Part shown: positions 1-8,033 of the stretch, one piece after another
Numbering within the stretch: position 1 is the stretch's first letter
Layout: each line of letters starts with the position of its first letter
NCBI GenBank assembly: GCA_036377055.1
Contig: DASUZD010000102.1
Coordinates: 1 to 23,241 of the forward strand
Length of the DNA stretch: 23,241 nucleotides
Direction: 5' to 3'
Origin: DASUZD01 sp036377055
GTDB lineage: Bacteria > Actinomycetota > Thermoleophilia > Gaiellales > Gaiellaceae
Notes under the pieces: generated by a model
The model's database searches: none
The model's input: only the letters and a program-made list of their open reading frames with translations
What the model was told of the DNA's origin: nothing
Position numbers and translations under genes: made by a program

Positions 1-140
1 GGCGCTCCCGCGACGTACGCGCCGTGTTCGCGGAGCTCGTCGGTGAGCGCGAAGTACTCCCGGACGATCGCGCTCCGCTCGTCCTCGGCCAGGCTCGCCC
101 ACGCCCGCTCGTCGTTGTAGATCAACAGCATGTACTGCAT
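1..140 (-). CDS. YCII-related domain protein, 5' end only
   Basis: Reading leftward from 140, the protein begins MQYMLLIYNDERAWASL and continues through an E/R-rich helix to a segment resembling AYVAGA before leaving the window. The MxYMLLIY start and the following acidic helix are typical of the YCII-related (PF03795, 'DGPFAETKE') family of small alpha/beta proteins. In Actinomycetota these often sit beside ECF sigma factors. An AAGGAG ribosome site lies just upstream of the ATG on the minus strand (about 147-152), which fixes the start. Only about 46 residues are present, so the catalytic or metal-site residues cannot be judged, and its biochemical role is unknown. Confidence rests on the N-terminal signature alone. 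Confidence 0.75.
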   Translation of the reverse strand, partial: MQYMLLIYNDERAWASLAEDERSAIVREYFALTDELREHGAYVAGA

Positions 141-345
141 CACTGGCTCCTTCGCGGTCGACTCCGAGAGTACGACGAACGGGAGCGGCCGAGATCGACA
201 CGTCTGCGGAAATCCCGCAGCGAGTGCACGGCATCTCCGTCCGCAGGTTCCGCGCTGGCCCGGATTCGGGTTTCGGCGGCCGCGCCGAGACTTGGGCTCA
301 GAGGTCGGAGCGCAAGGGGCCCGGCCGCGACGGAAGGAGCGGGCG

Positions 346-1008
346 ATGCGTAAGTTCTTGGAAATCGGAGGCGTTGTTGCGGGGGCGATCCTGATCGCGT
401 TCGGGGTCGCCGCGATCGTGATGGGTGTGAACGGCCGCTCGACGGTGCACGACAGCTTGAAGCTGGAGAAGATCGTGGGGACGCCGGACATGACCCCGGC
501 CGCGATCAAGCAGGAGGCGAAGGAGGCGGGGCTTCCGTCGAGCATCGAGCTGCCGACGGTCGCCGTCGCGGGCAAGGCGATCAACAGCGGTGAGCGGGCG
601 CGCGCGTTCGCGGGCTACATGCGGATCCACGCCCTGGAGGCGACGCACGGGCTGACCTATGCGGAGATGGGCCGCTGGCAGGCGAAGCCGGGTGCGCCGC
701 AGAGCGCGCTGGACAAGAACGGCGCGACCAGCGACCCGAAGTGGGCGCTCACGGATGCGAAGACGAAGCAGCCGGTCGAGAACGGGCTGCGTGACCTGTG
801 GGTGACGGAGACCGCTTTGACGACGGCGTTGAACACGAGCTACATGGCCGAGCAGCTGTCGATCTTCGGGATCGTGGTCGGGGTGGCGCTGCTGCTGGCG
901 GGGGTCGGGTTCACGATCCTGGCGGTCGGCGGGGCGCTCCGGAACCCGGAGACCGCGCTCGGCTTCCTGCGCAAGCACGTGTCGCCGTCGCTTCCGGCGC
1001 GGGCATAG
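346..1008 (+). CDS. Membrane-anchored protein of unknown function (two terminal TM helices)
   Basis: A 220-residue protein starting MRKFLEIGGVVAGA. The start is chosen because GGAAGGAGC (331-339) is correctly spaced before ATG 346, although the frame stays open further upstream. A hydrophobic helix spans about residues 7-27. A soluble central domain of about 140 residues (28-170) follows, rich in A, K and E, and a second hydrophobic helix lies at about 172-197, leaving a short basic tail. The topology suggests an extracytoplasmic loop held at both ends by the membrane. I recognise similar sequences as conserved hypotheticals in Actinomycetota but know no function. It is divergent from the YCII-related gene and is followed by its own hairpin terminator, so it is probably a single-gene unit. 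Confidence 0.8.
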   Translation: MRKFLEIGGVVAGAILIAFGVAAIVMGVNGRSTVHDSLKLEKIVGTPDMTPAAIKQEAKEAGLPSSIELPTVAVAGKAINSGERARAFAGYMRIHALEATHGLTYAEMGRWQAKPGAPQSALDKNGATSDPKWALTDAKTKQPVENGLRDLWVTETALTTALNTSYMAEQLSIFGIVVGVALLLAGVGFTILAVGGALRNPETALGFLRKHVSPSLPARA

Positions 1009-1038
1009 CAAGCACGACGGGCTCCTCCGTCGCAAGGA

Positions 1039-1069
1039 CGAGCGGGCCGCCTGGAGGGCGGCTCGCTCG
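1039..1069 (+). terminator. Hairpin terminator after the membrane protein gene
   Basis: An inverted repeat with 13-bp arms (1039-1051 and 1057-1069; one G-T wobble position) and a 5-nt loop starts 30 nt after the stop at 1008. It is followed by TATCTC rather than a run of T. Its position and stem strength fit an intrinsic terminator, though the weak T tract is a reservation. Confidence 0.5.
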
Positions 1070-1160
1070 TATCTCATTGCGGGAAACTCCTGATGGCAGG
1101 CGCTCCGCCGGAGGCGACACTAGTGCGAAGGATGAAAGGAGCGCGAGGACGACGTTCTCA

Positions 1161-1181
1161 AGCTCACCATGAGGGTGAGCT
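1161..1181. repeat. Short perfect hairpin in the leader of the phosphoketolase gene
   Basis: AGCTCACC and GGTGAGCT form a perfect 8-bp stem around a 5-nt loop, about 35 nt before the phosphoketolase start. It could be a leader stem-loop or an operator. I could not match the surrounding 1070-1214 sequence to any riboswitch class I know. Confidence 0.4.
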
Positions 1182-1214
1182 AGGGATGCGGTCGCCGCTC
1201 GACTGGTAGAACCG

Positions 1215-3581
1215 GTGCCGATGACGACCACTGAGCGAGAGACGGAGCGTGCTGGGCCGCTCACGGGCGACGAGCTTCGTCTGCTCGACGCATGGTGGCG
1301 CGCGGCGAACTACCTCTCGGTCGGCCAGATCTATCTGCTCGAGAACCCGCTCCTGCGCGAGCCGCTCCAGCGCGAGCACGTGAAGCCGCGCCTACTCGGC
1401 CACTTCGGCACGACACCCGGCCTGAATCTGATCTACGCGCACCTGAACCGCGTGATCCGCGCGCGCGACCTCGACGCGATCTACGTCTGCGGCCCCGGAC
1501 ACGGCGGCCCTGGGATGGTCGCGAACACCTACCTCGAAGGGACCTACAGCGAGCTCTACTCCCATGTGTCGCAGGACGAGGACGGCCTGCGGGAGCTCTT
1601 CCGCCAATTCTCGTTCCCGGGCGGGATCCCGAGCCACGCCGCGCCCGAGACCCCGGGGTCGATCCACGAGGGCGGCGAGCTCGGCTACGCGCTCGCCCAC
1701 GCGTTCGGCGCCGCCTTCGACAACCCCGACCTCCTCGTGGCGTGCGTCGTCGGCGACGGCGAGGCGGAGACGGGGCCGCTCGCGGCGAGCTGGCACTCGA
1801 ACAAGTTCCTCGACCCGGAGCACGACGGCGCCGTGCTGCCGATCCTGCACCTGAACGGCTACAAGATCGCGAACCCGACCGTCCTCGCGCGGATCCCGGA
1901 GCGGGAGCTCGTCGCGCTCTTCGAGGGCTACGGCTGGCGTCCGCTCGTCGTCGCCGGCGACGACCCGGAGCTCGTCCACCAGGCGCTCGCCGCCGCGCTC
2001 GACGAAGCGCTCGACGACATCGAGCGCGCGAAAGGTGCGTCGACTCGCCCGCAGTGGCCGATGATCGTCCTGCGAACGCCGAAGGGCTGGACGGGCCCGA
2101 AGGAGCTCGACGGCGTCCCGATCGAGGGCACGTGGCGCGCGCACCAGGTTCCGATCGCGGACCCGCGCGAGAACCCGGAGCACCTCCGCGCGCTCGAAGA
2201 GTGGATGCGGAGCTACAGGCCCGAGGAGCTGTTCGACGAGGGCGGCCGCCTCGTGAGGGAGGTCGCGGAGCTCGCGCCGCGGGGGACACGCCGAATGAGC
2301 GCGAACCCACACGCGAACGGCGGCGAGCTGCTGCGCGACCTCGTCCTGCCCGACTTCCGCGCGTACGCCGTCGACGTGCCACACCCAGGGACGACGACGA
2401 GCGAGGCGACGCGCGTGCTCGGGAAGCTCCTTCGCGACCTGATCGCCCGGAACCCGCGGATCTTCCGGCTCTTCGGCCCCGACGAAACGGCGTCGAACCG
2501 GCTCGCCGACGTCTTCGCCGTCACCGACCGGGCGTGGGACGCCGAGGTCGAGCCGACCGACGACCACCTCGCGTCGGACGGACAGGTGGTCGAGGTGTTG
2601 TCCGAGCACCTCTGCCAGGGCTGGCTCGAGGGCTACCTGCTCACCGGCCGGCACGGCCTCTTCAACTGCTACGAGGCGTTCATCCACATCGTGGACTCGA
2701 TGTTCAACCAGCACGCGAAGTGGTTGAAGGTGACACGCGGGATCGCATGGCGCCGGCCGATCGCGTCGCTCAACTACCTACTCTCTTCGCACGTCTGGCG
2801 CCAGGACCACAACGGCTTCTCGCACCAGGACCCCGGCTTCATCGACCACGTCGTGAACAAGAAGGCCGAGGTCGTGCGCGTGTACCTGCCGCCCGACGCG
2901 AACTGCCTCCTCTCGGTCGCTGACCATTGCCTGCGGAGCCGGCACTACGTGAACGTGATCGTCGCGGGCAAGCAGCCGGCGCTGAACTACCTCTCGATGG
3001 ACGACGCGATCGTCCACTGCACGCGCGGGATCGGCATCTGGGAGTGGGCGTCGAACGACGAAGGCGCCCAGCCGGACGTCGTCCTCGCGTGCTGCGGCGA
3101 CATTCCGACGCTGGAGACGCTCGCCGCGGCCGCGATCCTCCGCGAGCGTCTCCCGGAGCTCAAGGTGCGCGTCGTGAACGTCGTCGACCTGATGCGCCTC
3201 CAGCCGGCTACGGAGCACCCCCATGGGCTCTCGGACCCCGAGTTCGATTCGCTCTTCACCACCGATCGCCCGGTCGTCTTCGCCTACCACGGCTACCCCT
3301 GGCTGATCCACCGGCTCACGTACCGGCGCCGCAACCACGACAACGTCCACGTGCGCGGCTACAAGGAGGAAGGCACGACGACGACGCCGTTCGACATGGT
3401 CATGCTCAACGACCTCGACCGGTACCACCTCGTCCTCGACGTGATCGACCGCGCCGGCCTCGCGGACACCTGCGGCCACCTGCGCCAGCAGATGGTCGAC
3501 GCCCGCCTGCGTGCGCGGCTGTACACCCGCGAGCACGGCGAGGACCGCCCGGACGTCAGCGGCTGGACCTGGCCGTATTAG
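1215..3581 (+). CDS. xfp: D-xylulose-5-phosphate/D-fructose-6-phosphate phosphoketolase
   Basis: A thiamine-diphosphate enzyme that splits xylulose-5-P (and in many members fructose-6-P) with phosphate into acetyl-phosphate plus glyceraldehyde-3-P or erythrose-4-P, in the cytosol. The 788-residue length is normal for the family. Diagnostic motifs are GPGHGGPGM at residues 93-101, LEGTYSE just after, and the cofactor/metal motif GDGEAETGP at 180-188. The C-terminus ends in the usual WTWPY-like tail, so the stop at 3579-3581 is natural. The start could be GTG 1215 or ATG 1221 two codons later, and neither has a clear Shine-Dalgarno. Acetate kinase follows with a 13-nt overlap, so acetyl-phosphate is passed to ATP formation. 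Substrate preference (X5P only or dual) cannot be read from sequence by eye. Confidence 0.97.
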   Translation: MPMTTTERETERAGPLTGDELRLLDAWWRAANYLSVGQIYLLENPLLREPLQREHVKPRLLGHFGTTPGLNLIYAHLNRVIRARDLDAIYVCGPGHGGPGMVANTYLEGTYSELYSHVSQDEDGLRELFRQFSFPGGIPSHAAPETPGSIHEGGELGYALAHAFGAAFDNPDLLVACVVGDGEAETGPLAASWHSNKFLDPEHDGAVLPILHLNGYKIANPTVLARIPERELVALFEGYGWRPLVVAGDDPELVHQALAAALDEALDDIERAKGASTRPQWPMIVLRTPKGWTGPKELDGVPIEGTWRAHQVPIADPRENPEHLRALEEWMRSYRPEELFDEGGRLVREVAELAPRGTRRMSANPHANGGELLRDLVLPDFRAYAVDVPHPGTTTSEATRVLGKLLRDLIARNPRIFRLFGPDETASNRLADVFAVTDRAWDAEVEPTDDHLASDGQVVEVLSEHLCQGWLEGYLLTGRHGLFNCYEAFIHIVDSMFNQHAKWLKVTRGIAWRRPIASLNYLLSSHVWRQDHNGFSHQDPGFIDHVVNKKAEVVRVYLPPDANCLLSVADHCLRSRHYVNVIVAGKQPALNYLSMDDAIVHCTRGIGIWEWASNDEGAQPDVVLACCGDIPTLETLAAAAILRERLPELKVRVVNVVDLMRLQPATEHPHGLSDPEFDSLFTTDRPVVFAYHGYPWLIHRLTYRRRNHDNVHVRGYKEEGTTTTPFDMVMLNDLDRYHLVLDVIDRAGLADTCGHLRQQMVDARLRARLYTREHGEDRPDVSGWTWPY

Positions 3582-4657
3582 TCGCAAACGCCGGCTCGAC
3601 GAGCCTGAAGCTCTCTCTTGTGGAGCGCGACGGCTCGACGACCAAGGTCGAGGCGCTCGCCGGGGCCGGAGGAGTTAGTGGCTCTGAGCCACTAACTCAA
3701 TCGCCCATCGAGGCCGTGGCCCACCGCGTGGTGCACGGCGGCCGCAGGTTCGGGGTCGCGACGCTCGTCGACGACGACGTGCTTGAGCAGATTCGCGCGC
3801 TGTCCGACCTCGCGCCGCTCCACAACGGCCCGGCGCTCGAGGCCATCGGGGACGCGCGCCGCTCGCTTCCGGACGTGCCGCACGTGGCTGTGTTCGACAC
3901 CGCCTTCCACCGGACGATCCCGCCGGAGGCGGCCGCCTACGCGGTGCCGCGGCGATGGCGCGAGGAGTGGGAGGTGCGCCGCTACGGCTTTCACGGCCTC
4001 TCCGTCCAGTGGGCCGCCGAGCGAGTCCCGGTCGAGCGGCTGGTCGTCTGCCACCTCGGCGGGGGCTGCTCGGTCTCGGCCGTTCGCGGCGGCAAGTCCG
4101 TCGAGACGACGATGGGCTTCAGCCCGCTCGAGGGCGTGCCGATGGCGACCCGCTCCGGTTCGATCGACGCGGAAGTCGTCCTCTACCTTCTGCGGCACGG
4201 CTTCCTGTCGCCCGAGGAGGTCGAGCAGGCGCTCGAGCACGAGTCGGGGCTCCTCGGCCTCTCCGGGATCTCGGACCGTGTCGAGGAGCTCGAGGCGTCG
4301 CCTGAGCCTGCGGCTCGGTTGGCGCTCGAGGTGTTCGCGTACCGCGTCGCCGCCGCCGTCGGCGCGATGGCCGTGGCTCTCGAAGGCCTCGACGCGCTGG
4401 TCTTCACCGCTGGAGTCGGTGAGCGCTCCGCCCTCGTTCGCGACCTCGTCTGCGGGCGGCTCGGCTTCCTCGGCGTCCAGCTCGATCCCGCTGCAAATGC
4501 CGCCGCGCGGCCCGACGCTGACGTCGCCGCGCCGGGATCGCCCGTGAGGATCGTGGTGCTCGAGGCGAGGGAGGACGTCGTCGCCGCGCGCGCGGCGCGT
4601 GAGCTGCTCGCGCTCCCGCCCCAGCGTCAGCCGGAGGCTTTCGCCGACGCACGCTGA
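3569..4657 (+). CDS. ackA: Acetate kinase, apparently CTG-initiated and shortened in its N-terminal domain
   Basis: Converts acetyl-phosphate and ADP to acetate and ATP (ASKHA fold). The protein would begin MAVLVANAGSTS, matching the family start (xxVLxxNxGSSS). The only start-like codon in place is CTG 3569: no in-frame ATG, GTG or TTG lies nearby upstream, and an internal start would remove the phosphate-binding strand. It overlaps the phosphoketolase stop by 13 nt in another frame, so translational coupling is likely. Catalytic positions are kept: N7, R53 (HRVVHGG), H142 (YGFHG), R195 (ATRSGSID) and E285 (TAGVGERS). At about 362 aa it is shorter than the usual ~400. Most of the loss lies between residue 14 and HRVVHGG, which falls about 38 positions earlier than in the Methanosarcina enzyme. 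A 27-bp palindrome sits in that shortened region. Confidence 0.93.
   Translation: MAVLVANAGSTSLKLSLVERDGSTTKVEALAGAGGVSGSEPLTQSPIEAVAHRVVHGGRRFGVATLVDDDVLEQIRALSDLAPLHNGPALEAIGDARRSLPDVPHVAVFDTAFHRTIPPEAAAYAVPRRWREEWEVRRYGFHGLSVQWAAERVPVERLVVCHLGGGCSVSAVRGGKSVETTMGFSPLEGVPMATRSGSIDAEVVLYLLRHGFLSPEEVEQALEHESGLLGLSGISDRVEELEASPEPAARLALEVFAYRVAAAVGAMAVALEGLDALVFTAGVGERSALVRDLVCGRLGFLGVQLDPAANAAARPDADVAAPGSPVRIVVLEAREDVVAARAARELLALPPQRQPEAFADAR
3672..3698. repeat. Perfect 27-bp odd-centred palindrome inside ackA
   Basis: GAGTTAGTGGCTC, one central T, then GAGCCACTAACTC: 13-bp perfect arms. It is noticeably more AT-rich than its surroundings and lies in the variable, shortened N-terminal part of acetate kinase, adding a Gly/Ser-rich stretch without breaking the frame. 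It resembles three other single-base-centred palindromes in this window in architecture, not in sequence. Confidence 0.85.
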
Positions 4658-4950
4658 AGGCTTGCGAGCCGCTCGACGATCTCCGCGATGACGCCCAGCT
4701 GCGCAATGCTCGCGATCGTGATCGGGAGGCCGCTCAGGCGTTCGAGGACGAGGCTTGGGCGACCGTTGAGCCGGTCGGCGGGCGACCGCCCGACCCGGAC
4801 ACGAGCGAGGCTCTCGTATCCGATCTCGCGGGTGGTCGCCCGGCCTTCCGCCATCCCGTCGAAACGCAGTGCGCCGGGCAGGAGCTCGAGCTTCCCCGCG
4901 GCCAGCGGGTGCGCGTCCTCCCGCCACACGACTCCGTAGCTGACGTTCAT
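4627..4950 (-). CDS. Small PH-like protein of unknown function
   Basis: About 107 residues from ATG 4950 (MNVSYGVVWRED), or 118 if GTG 4983 is used; neither has a convincing ribosome site. The sequence alternates short strands and turns (GKLELLPGALRFDG, then REIGYESLARVRVG, then PSLVLERL) and ends in an amphipathic helix (AQLGVIAEIVERLASL). That order, seven or so strands followed by a C-terminal helix, is what a bacterial PH-like or GRAM-like fold looks like. This is inference from pattern, not recognition of a named family. Its 3' end converges on and overlaps the last 31 nt of ackA, so the two genes share a 3' boundary. Confidence 0.6.
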   Translation of the reverse strand: MNVSYGVVWREDAHPLAAGKLELLPGALRFDGMAEGRATTREIGYESLARVRVGRSPADRLNGRPSLVLERLSGLPITIASIAQLGVIAEIVERLASLQRASAKASG

Positions 4951-5023
4951 GGGCGAAGCTTGGGCGCGCACGTACACGTGCACATCAGCACGATCCCGGA
5001 ACCGCTCTGCGGCAAACCCGCAG

Positions 5024-5992
5024 CTAGACAGAAAGGACCGCAGCGCCTCGGATCTGCCCGGCGCGAAGCCGGGTCAGCGCCTCCTCCGCCGCCTCGAGCG
5101 GGAAGACCTCGACCTCCATTCTGACCGGCGCCTCGGCGACGAGGCGGAGCAGCTCCTCGCCGTCGCGGCGTGTGAGGTTCGCGACCGACCGCAGGACGCG
5201 CTCGCCCCACAGGCGCTCGTACGGAAAGGACGGGATGTCCGTCATGTGGATCCCGGCGCACACGACGGCGCCGCCTTTCGCGACCGCGGCGAGCGCCTCC
5301 GGGACGAGCTCGCCGGCGGGCGCGAAGATGATCGCCGCATCGAGCTCATCCGGCCGCTCGCCGACGGCGCCGGCCCACACCGCCCCGAGCTCGCGCGCGA
5401 GCGACTGGGCGGCCTCGTCGCCCTCGCGCGTGTACGCGTAGACGCTCTGGCCACGGTGCCGCGCGAGCTGCGCGACGATGTGCGCCGAAGCGCCGAAGCC
5501 GTACAGGCCGAGCCGCGGGGCGTCGCCCGCCAGCCGCAGCGCGCGGTACCCGATCAGCCCGGCGCAGAGGAGCGGCGCGAGCTCGACGTCCGCTCGTTCC
5601 GCGGGCAGCGGGAAGCAGTAGCGCGCGTCGGCGACGGCCTCCTCGGCATAGCCGCCGTCGAGGGTGTAGCCCGTAAAGCGCGCGCGGTCGCAGAGGTTCT
5701 CGCGCCCCGACCGGCAATAGCGGCACTCGCCGCACGTCCAGCCGAGCCACGGCACGCCGACCCGTGTCCCCTCCGGAAACCGCTCGCCCTCGAGCACGGT
5801 TCCGACGATCTGGTGCCCGAGCACGAGCGGAAGCTTCGGGTCGGGCAGCTCGCCGTCGCGGACGTGCAGGTCGGTGCGGCAGACGCCGCACGCGTGCACG
5901 CGGAGGAGCACCTGCCCGGCACCGAGCTCCGGCGGCCGGACGTCCGCCGCGCGCAACGGGGCCCCTGGAGCCTCGAGGAGCATGGCGCGCAC
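5024..5992 (-). CDS. Zinc-dependent alcohol dehydrogenase (MDR superfamily, AdhP/CAD2-like)
   Basis: A 322-residue medium-chain dehydrogenase/reductase. Start GTG 5992 (VRAMLLEAPG) is chosen because family members start MRAMxLEAP; ATG 5983 is the alternative. Catalytic zinc ligands are C38 (GVCRTDLH), H60 (GHQ) and C143. Structural zinc ligands are C87, C90, C93 and C101. The dinucleotide motif is GFGASA (165-170), a variant of GxGxxG. The Gln after H60, in place of the common Glu, and the GYTLDGGYAE segment suggest the AdhP/CAD2 branch, acting on alcohols or aldehydes with NAD(P). The gene reads away from the oxidoreductase cluster and has no obvious operon partner. The substrate is unknown; proximity to the acetyl-phosphate pathway is suggestive only. 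Confidence 0.92.
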   Translation of the reverse strand: MRAMLLEAPGAPLRAADVRPPELGAGQVLLRVHACGVCRTDLHVRDGELPDPKLPLVLGHQIVGTVLEGERFPEGTRVGVPWLGWTCGECRYCRSGRENLCDRARFTGYTLDGGYAEEAVADARYCFPLPAERADVELAPLLCAGLIGYRALRLAGDAPRLGLYGFGASAHIVAQLARHRGQSVYAYTREGDEAAQSLARELGAVWAGAVGERPDELDAAIIFAPAGELVPEALAAVAKGGAVVCAGIHMTDIPSFPYERLWGERVLRSVANLTRRDGEELLRLVAEAPVRMEVEVFPLEAAEEALTRLRAGQIRGAAVLSV

Positions 5993-6006
5993 GTCGTCAG
6001 CGTAAG

Positions 6007-6294
6007 CTGCGGTCGATCGGAACGAAGCGCGCAAAGAGACGTCGCCGTGAGCGCAAGCGCGAGAAGCGCGCCGCGGAGCCGCGGCGCGAGCGCGTCCCCG
6101 CGGGTGCGGCCCTCGCTCCGGTTCCGCCGCCCGAGTCGCCCGGCGACCTGATCGCCAGGCGCGAGAGCCCCGAGGGCGATCCCGGCGACGAGGCGGGAGG
6201 CGCGCCCGTTCGCGAGCCGAGGCGTCCACGGCCCTCGGCGCCGGCAAGTGCGGCGGCGCTCGAGCTCCCGGAGCCCGAGTCCTCCGGCGGCTAA
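6007..6294 (+). CDS. Possible small basic/Pro-rich protein without a canonical start
   Basis: From about 6007 to the TAA at 6292-6294, this frame has strong third-position G/C bias. It reads as a plausible small protein: a very basic N-terminal part (KRAKRRRRERKREKR) followed by a P, A and E-rich low-complexity tail. No ATG, GTG or TTG is in place. CTG 6007 would give a start just before the basic segment, in line with other apparent CTG starts in this window, but there is no ribosome site and no family resemblance. The opposite strand here reads as Arg/Pro/Ala noise. If it is not a gene, 5993-6379 is an unexplained intergenic stretch of almost 390 bp between divergent genes. Confidence 0.3.
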   Translation: MRSIGTKRAKRRRRERKREKRAAEPRRERVPAGAALAPVPPPESPGDLIARRESPEGDPGDEAGGAPVREPRRPRPSAPASAAALELPEPESSGG

Positions 6295-6379
6295 TCACTC
6301 AGCCCGGATCAGTGGATGCCCCGATGGAGGGCCAGAGCGGCCTGGCCACCATGAGCGGAAGCGAACGGGAGGTAGAGCG

Positions 6380-7549
6380 ATGACCTGGGCCGGAAAACCC
6401 CTGAACGTCGTGATCGCGGGCGCCGGCGTGGCCGGGCTCGAGGCGGCGCTCGCGCTTCAGAAGCTCGCGCCGGACGACGTCTCGGTGCAGCTCGTAGCGC
6501 CGGAGACCGAGTTCGTGTACCGCCCGCTCGCGGTCGCCGAGCCGTTCCGCGTCGCGGAGCTGCGGCGCTTCCCGCTCCAGGTGCTGTGCGACGCTGCCGG
6601 GGCGCGCTTGCGCCGCGGATCGGTCGCGGCCGTCGATCCAGAGCAAAAGACGCTGGCCCTGACCGACGGCGACGAGCTCGCGTACGACGCGCTCCTGCTC
6701 GCGCTCGGGGCGAAGCCGCGCGAAGCCGTCGAAGGCGCGATCACCTTCAGCGGTCCCGACACCGGCGAGCTCGCCGCGCTCCTCGAGCGCGTCGTCGACG
6801 GCGACGTCTCGCGCGTCGCGTTCGCCGTTCCCTCGGGCTCGATGTGGCCGCTGCCGCTCTACGAGCTCGCGCTCCTGACCGCTGCGTACGCCAGCGACCA
6901 CGGCAGCCGCGGCCTCGAGGTCTCGATCGTGACCCCGGAGGAGCGGCCGCTCGCGATCTTCGGACCGGCCGCGAGCGACGCCGTCCGCGAGCTGCTCGGC
7001 CTAAGGGGCATCGGGCTCGAGCCTTCCACCGCGCCTGTCCGCTTCGCCGACGGGCGGCTGGAGGTCCTCCCGTCGAGGGCGATCCCGTTTGACGCGGTGG
7101 TCGCCTTGCCGCGGCTCGAGGGGCCGCGGCTCGAGGGCATCCCACACGACGAGAGCGGGTTCGTCCCCACCGACGGCTACGGCGCCGTCCGCGGCCTGAC
7201 CGACGTCTACGCCGCCGGTGACCTGACGCAGTTCCCGCTCAAGCAAGGCGGGAGCGCGGCTCAGCAAGCGGACGCGGTCGCGAGCGCGATCGCCGCGGAC
7301 GCCGGCGCCGACGTTCGCCCCGAGCCGTTCACGCCGGTCCTCCGCGGGCTGCTCCTCACCGGGTTCGTGCCGCGGTTCCTCCGGGCCGGCCCGACCGGAG
7401 CGCAATCGGTGGTCGACACCGAGCCGCTCTGGTGGCCGCCCGCGAAGATCGTCGGAGCTCACCTAGCGCCGTTTCTCGCGGCGCAGCTTGGGCTTCCGGA
7501 GGCGCCGAAAGCGCGCGACGGAGTCGAAGTCGAGATCGCGCTCGCTTAG
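6380..7549 (+). CDS. FAD/NAD(P)-dependent oxidoreductase (SQR/Ndh-like)
   Basis: A 389-residue two-dinucleotide-binding-domain flavoprotein. ATG 6380 is preceded by GGGAGG at 6367-6372. The N-terminal FAD motif is GAGVAGLEAA (from residue 14), with an acidic patch after the second strand. The second FAD contact, the YAAGDLTQFP segment near residue 277, is followed by the KQGGSAAQQADAVA helix, as in sulfide:quinone reductases and type II NADH dehydrogenases. I do not see the paired redox cysteines of true sulfide:quinone reductase; the protein has few cysteines. A generic NAD(P)/FAD oxidoreductase call is therefore safest. The C-terminal part (FVPRFLRAG, then WWPPAKIVG) suggests membrane association. 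Its stop overlaps the stop of the convergent membrane-protein gene. Confidence 0.9.
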   Translation: MTWAGKPLNVVIAGAGVAGLEAALALQKLAPDDVSVQLVAPETEFVYRPLAVAEPFRVAELRRFPLQVLCDAAGARLRRGSVAAVDPEQKTLALTDGDELAYDALLLALGAKPREAVEGAITFSGPDTGELAALLERVVDGDVSRVAFAVPSGSMWPLPLYELALLTAAYASDHGSRGLEVSIVTPEERPLAIFGPAASDAVRELLGLRGIGLEPSTAPVRFADGRLEVLPSRAIPFDAVVALPRLEGPRLEGIPHDESGFVPTDGYGAVRGLTDVYAAGDLTQFPLKQGGSAAQQADAVASAIAADAGADVRPEPFTPVLRGLLLTGFVPRFLRAGPTGAQSVVDTEPLWWPPAKIVGAHLAPFLAAQLGLPEAPKARDGVEVEIALA

Positions 7550-8013
7550 CCCGCGCGCCGGGCGCGGCGCCGCTCGAGGTACGCCCCCGTCTCGAAGCAG
7601 AGGCGCTCGGCGTCCACGGCGAGCCAGAGGCAGAGGGCCGCCATCGGCAGCTCCCCGAACGCCGCGAACACGCTCGACTCGAAGAGCTCCGATCCGGGCC
7701 GCGACGTGATCAAGTCGAACCACGCGTCGGACACGAGGAACGTCCCTGTGACAGAAGCGGCGATCGCGAGGTACCTGGAGCCGCGGAGCAGCGCGACCAC
7801 GGTCACGATCGCGCCCGCCGCCATCATCAGATCGAAGCCGGCCCACGCGATCGACCAGTGCGGCGTGAGGTGGCGGCTCGGGAGCGCGTACGCGAGGTAG
7901 ACCGTCCAGGGAAAGAGGGCGACGGCGAATCCGGCGAGCAGGAGCAGCGCCCAGTGGCGCAGCCCCCGGCGCGCAAGCGGTCGCGGCCGTTGCGTCTGCT
8001 CGACCAACGTCAC
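7546..8013 (-). CDS. Four-helix integral membrane protein, unknown function
   Basis: A 155-residue protein (MTLVEQTQRPRPLARRGLRH) with a basic cytoplasmic N-terminus and four predicted membrane helices at roughly residues 21-44, 54-75, 80-102 and 114-135, ending in an Arg-rich tail. The conserved-looking segment PWTVYLAYALP after helix 1 and VSDAWFDLIT in helix 3 are features I recall from a widespread actinobacterial conserved membrane family with no assigned role. Its TAA shares bases with the TAG of the convergent oxidoreductase gene. The ATG at 8013 lies only 20 bp from the long dyad at 8034-8198, so any promoter must lie within or beyond that structure. Confidence 0.8.
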   Translation of the reverse strand: MTLVEQTQRPRPLARRGLRHWALLLLAGFAVALFPWTVYLAYALPSRHLTPHWSIAWAGFDLMMAAGAIVTVVALLRGSRYLAIAASVTGTFLVSDAWFDLITSRPGSELFESSVFAAFGELPMAALCLWLAVDAERLCFETGAYLERRRARRAG

Positions 8014-8033
8014 AAGGCTAGAGGAAGCGTCAG

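Noticed and set aside
1070..1214. Riboswitch in the leader of the phosphoketolase gene
   Set aside because: I compared the sequence by eye with TPP, cobalamin, fluoride, ZTP and c-di-GMP motifs and found no convincing match; only a short hairpin at 1161-1181 is clear.
1292..2923. Long overlapping frames on both strands across the phosphoketolase gene (for example 1261-2382 minus, 1292-2923 plus)
   Set aside because: Translations are Arg/Pro-rich without motifs, while the frame at 1215-3581 contains the full set of phosphoketolase motifs.
7001..7462. Minus-strand open frame inside the oxidoreductase gene
   Set aside because: Composition typical of antisense shadow; the plus frame carries the FAD-binding motifs and a good ribosome site.
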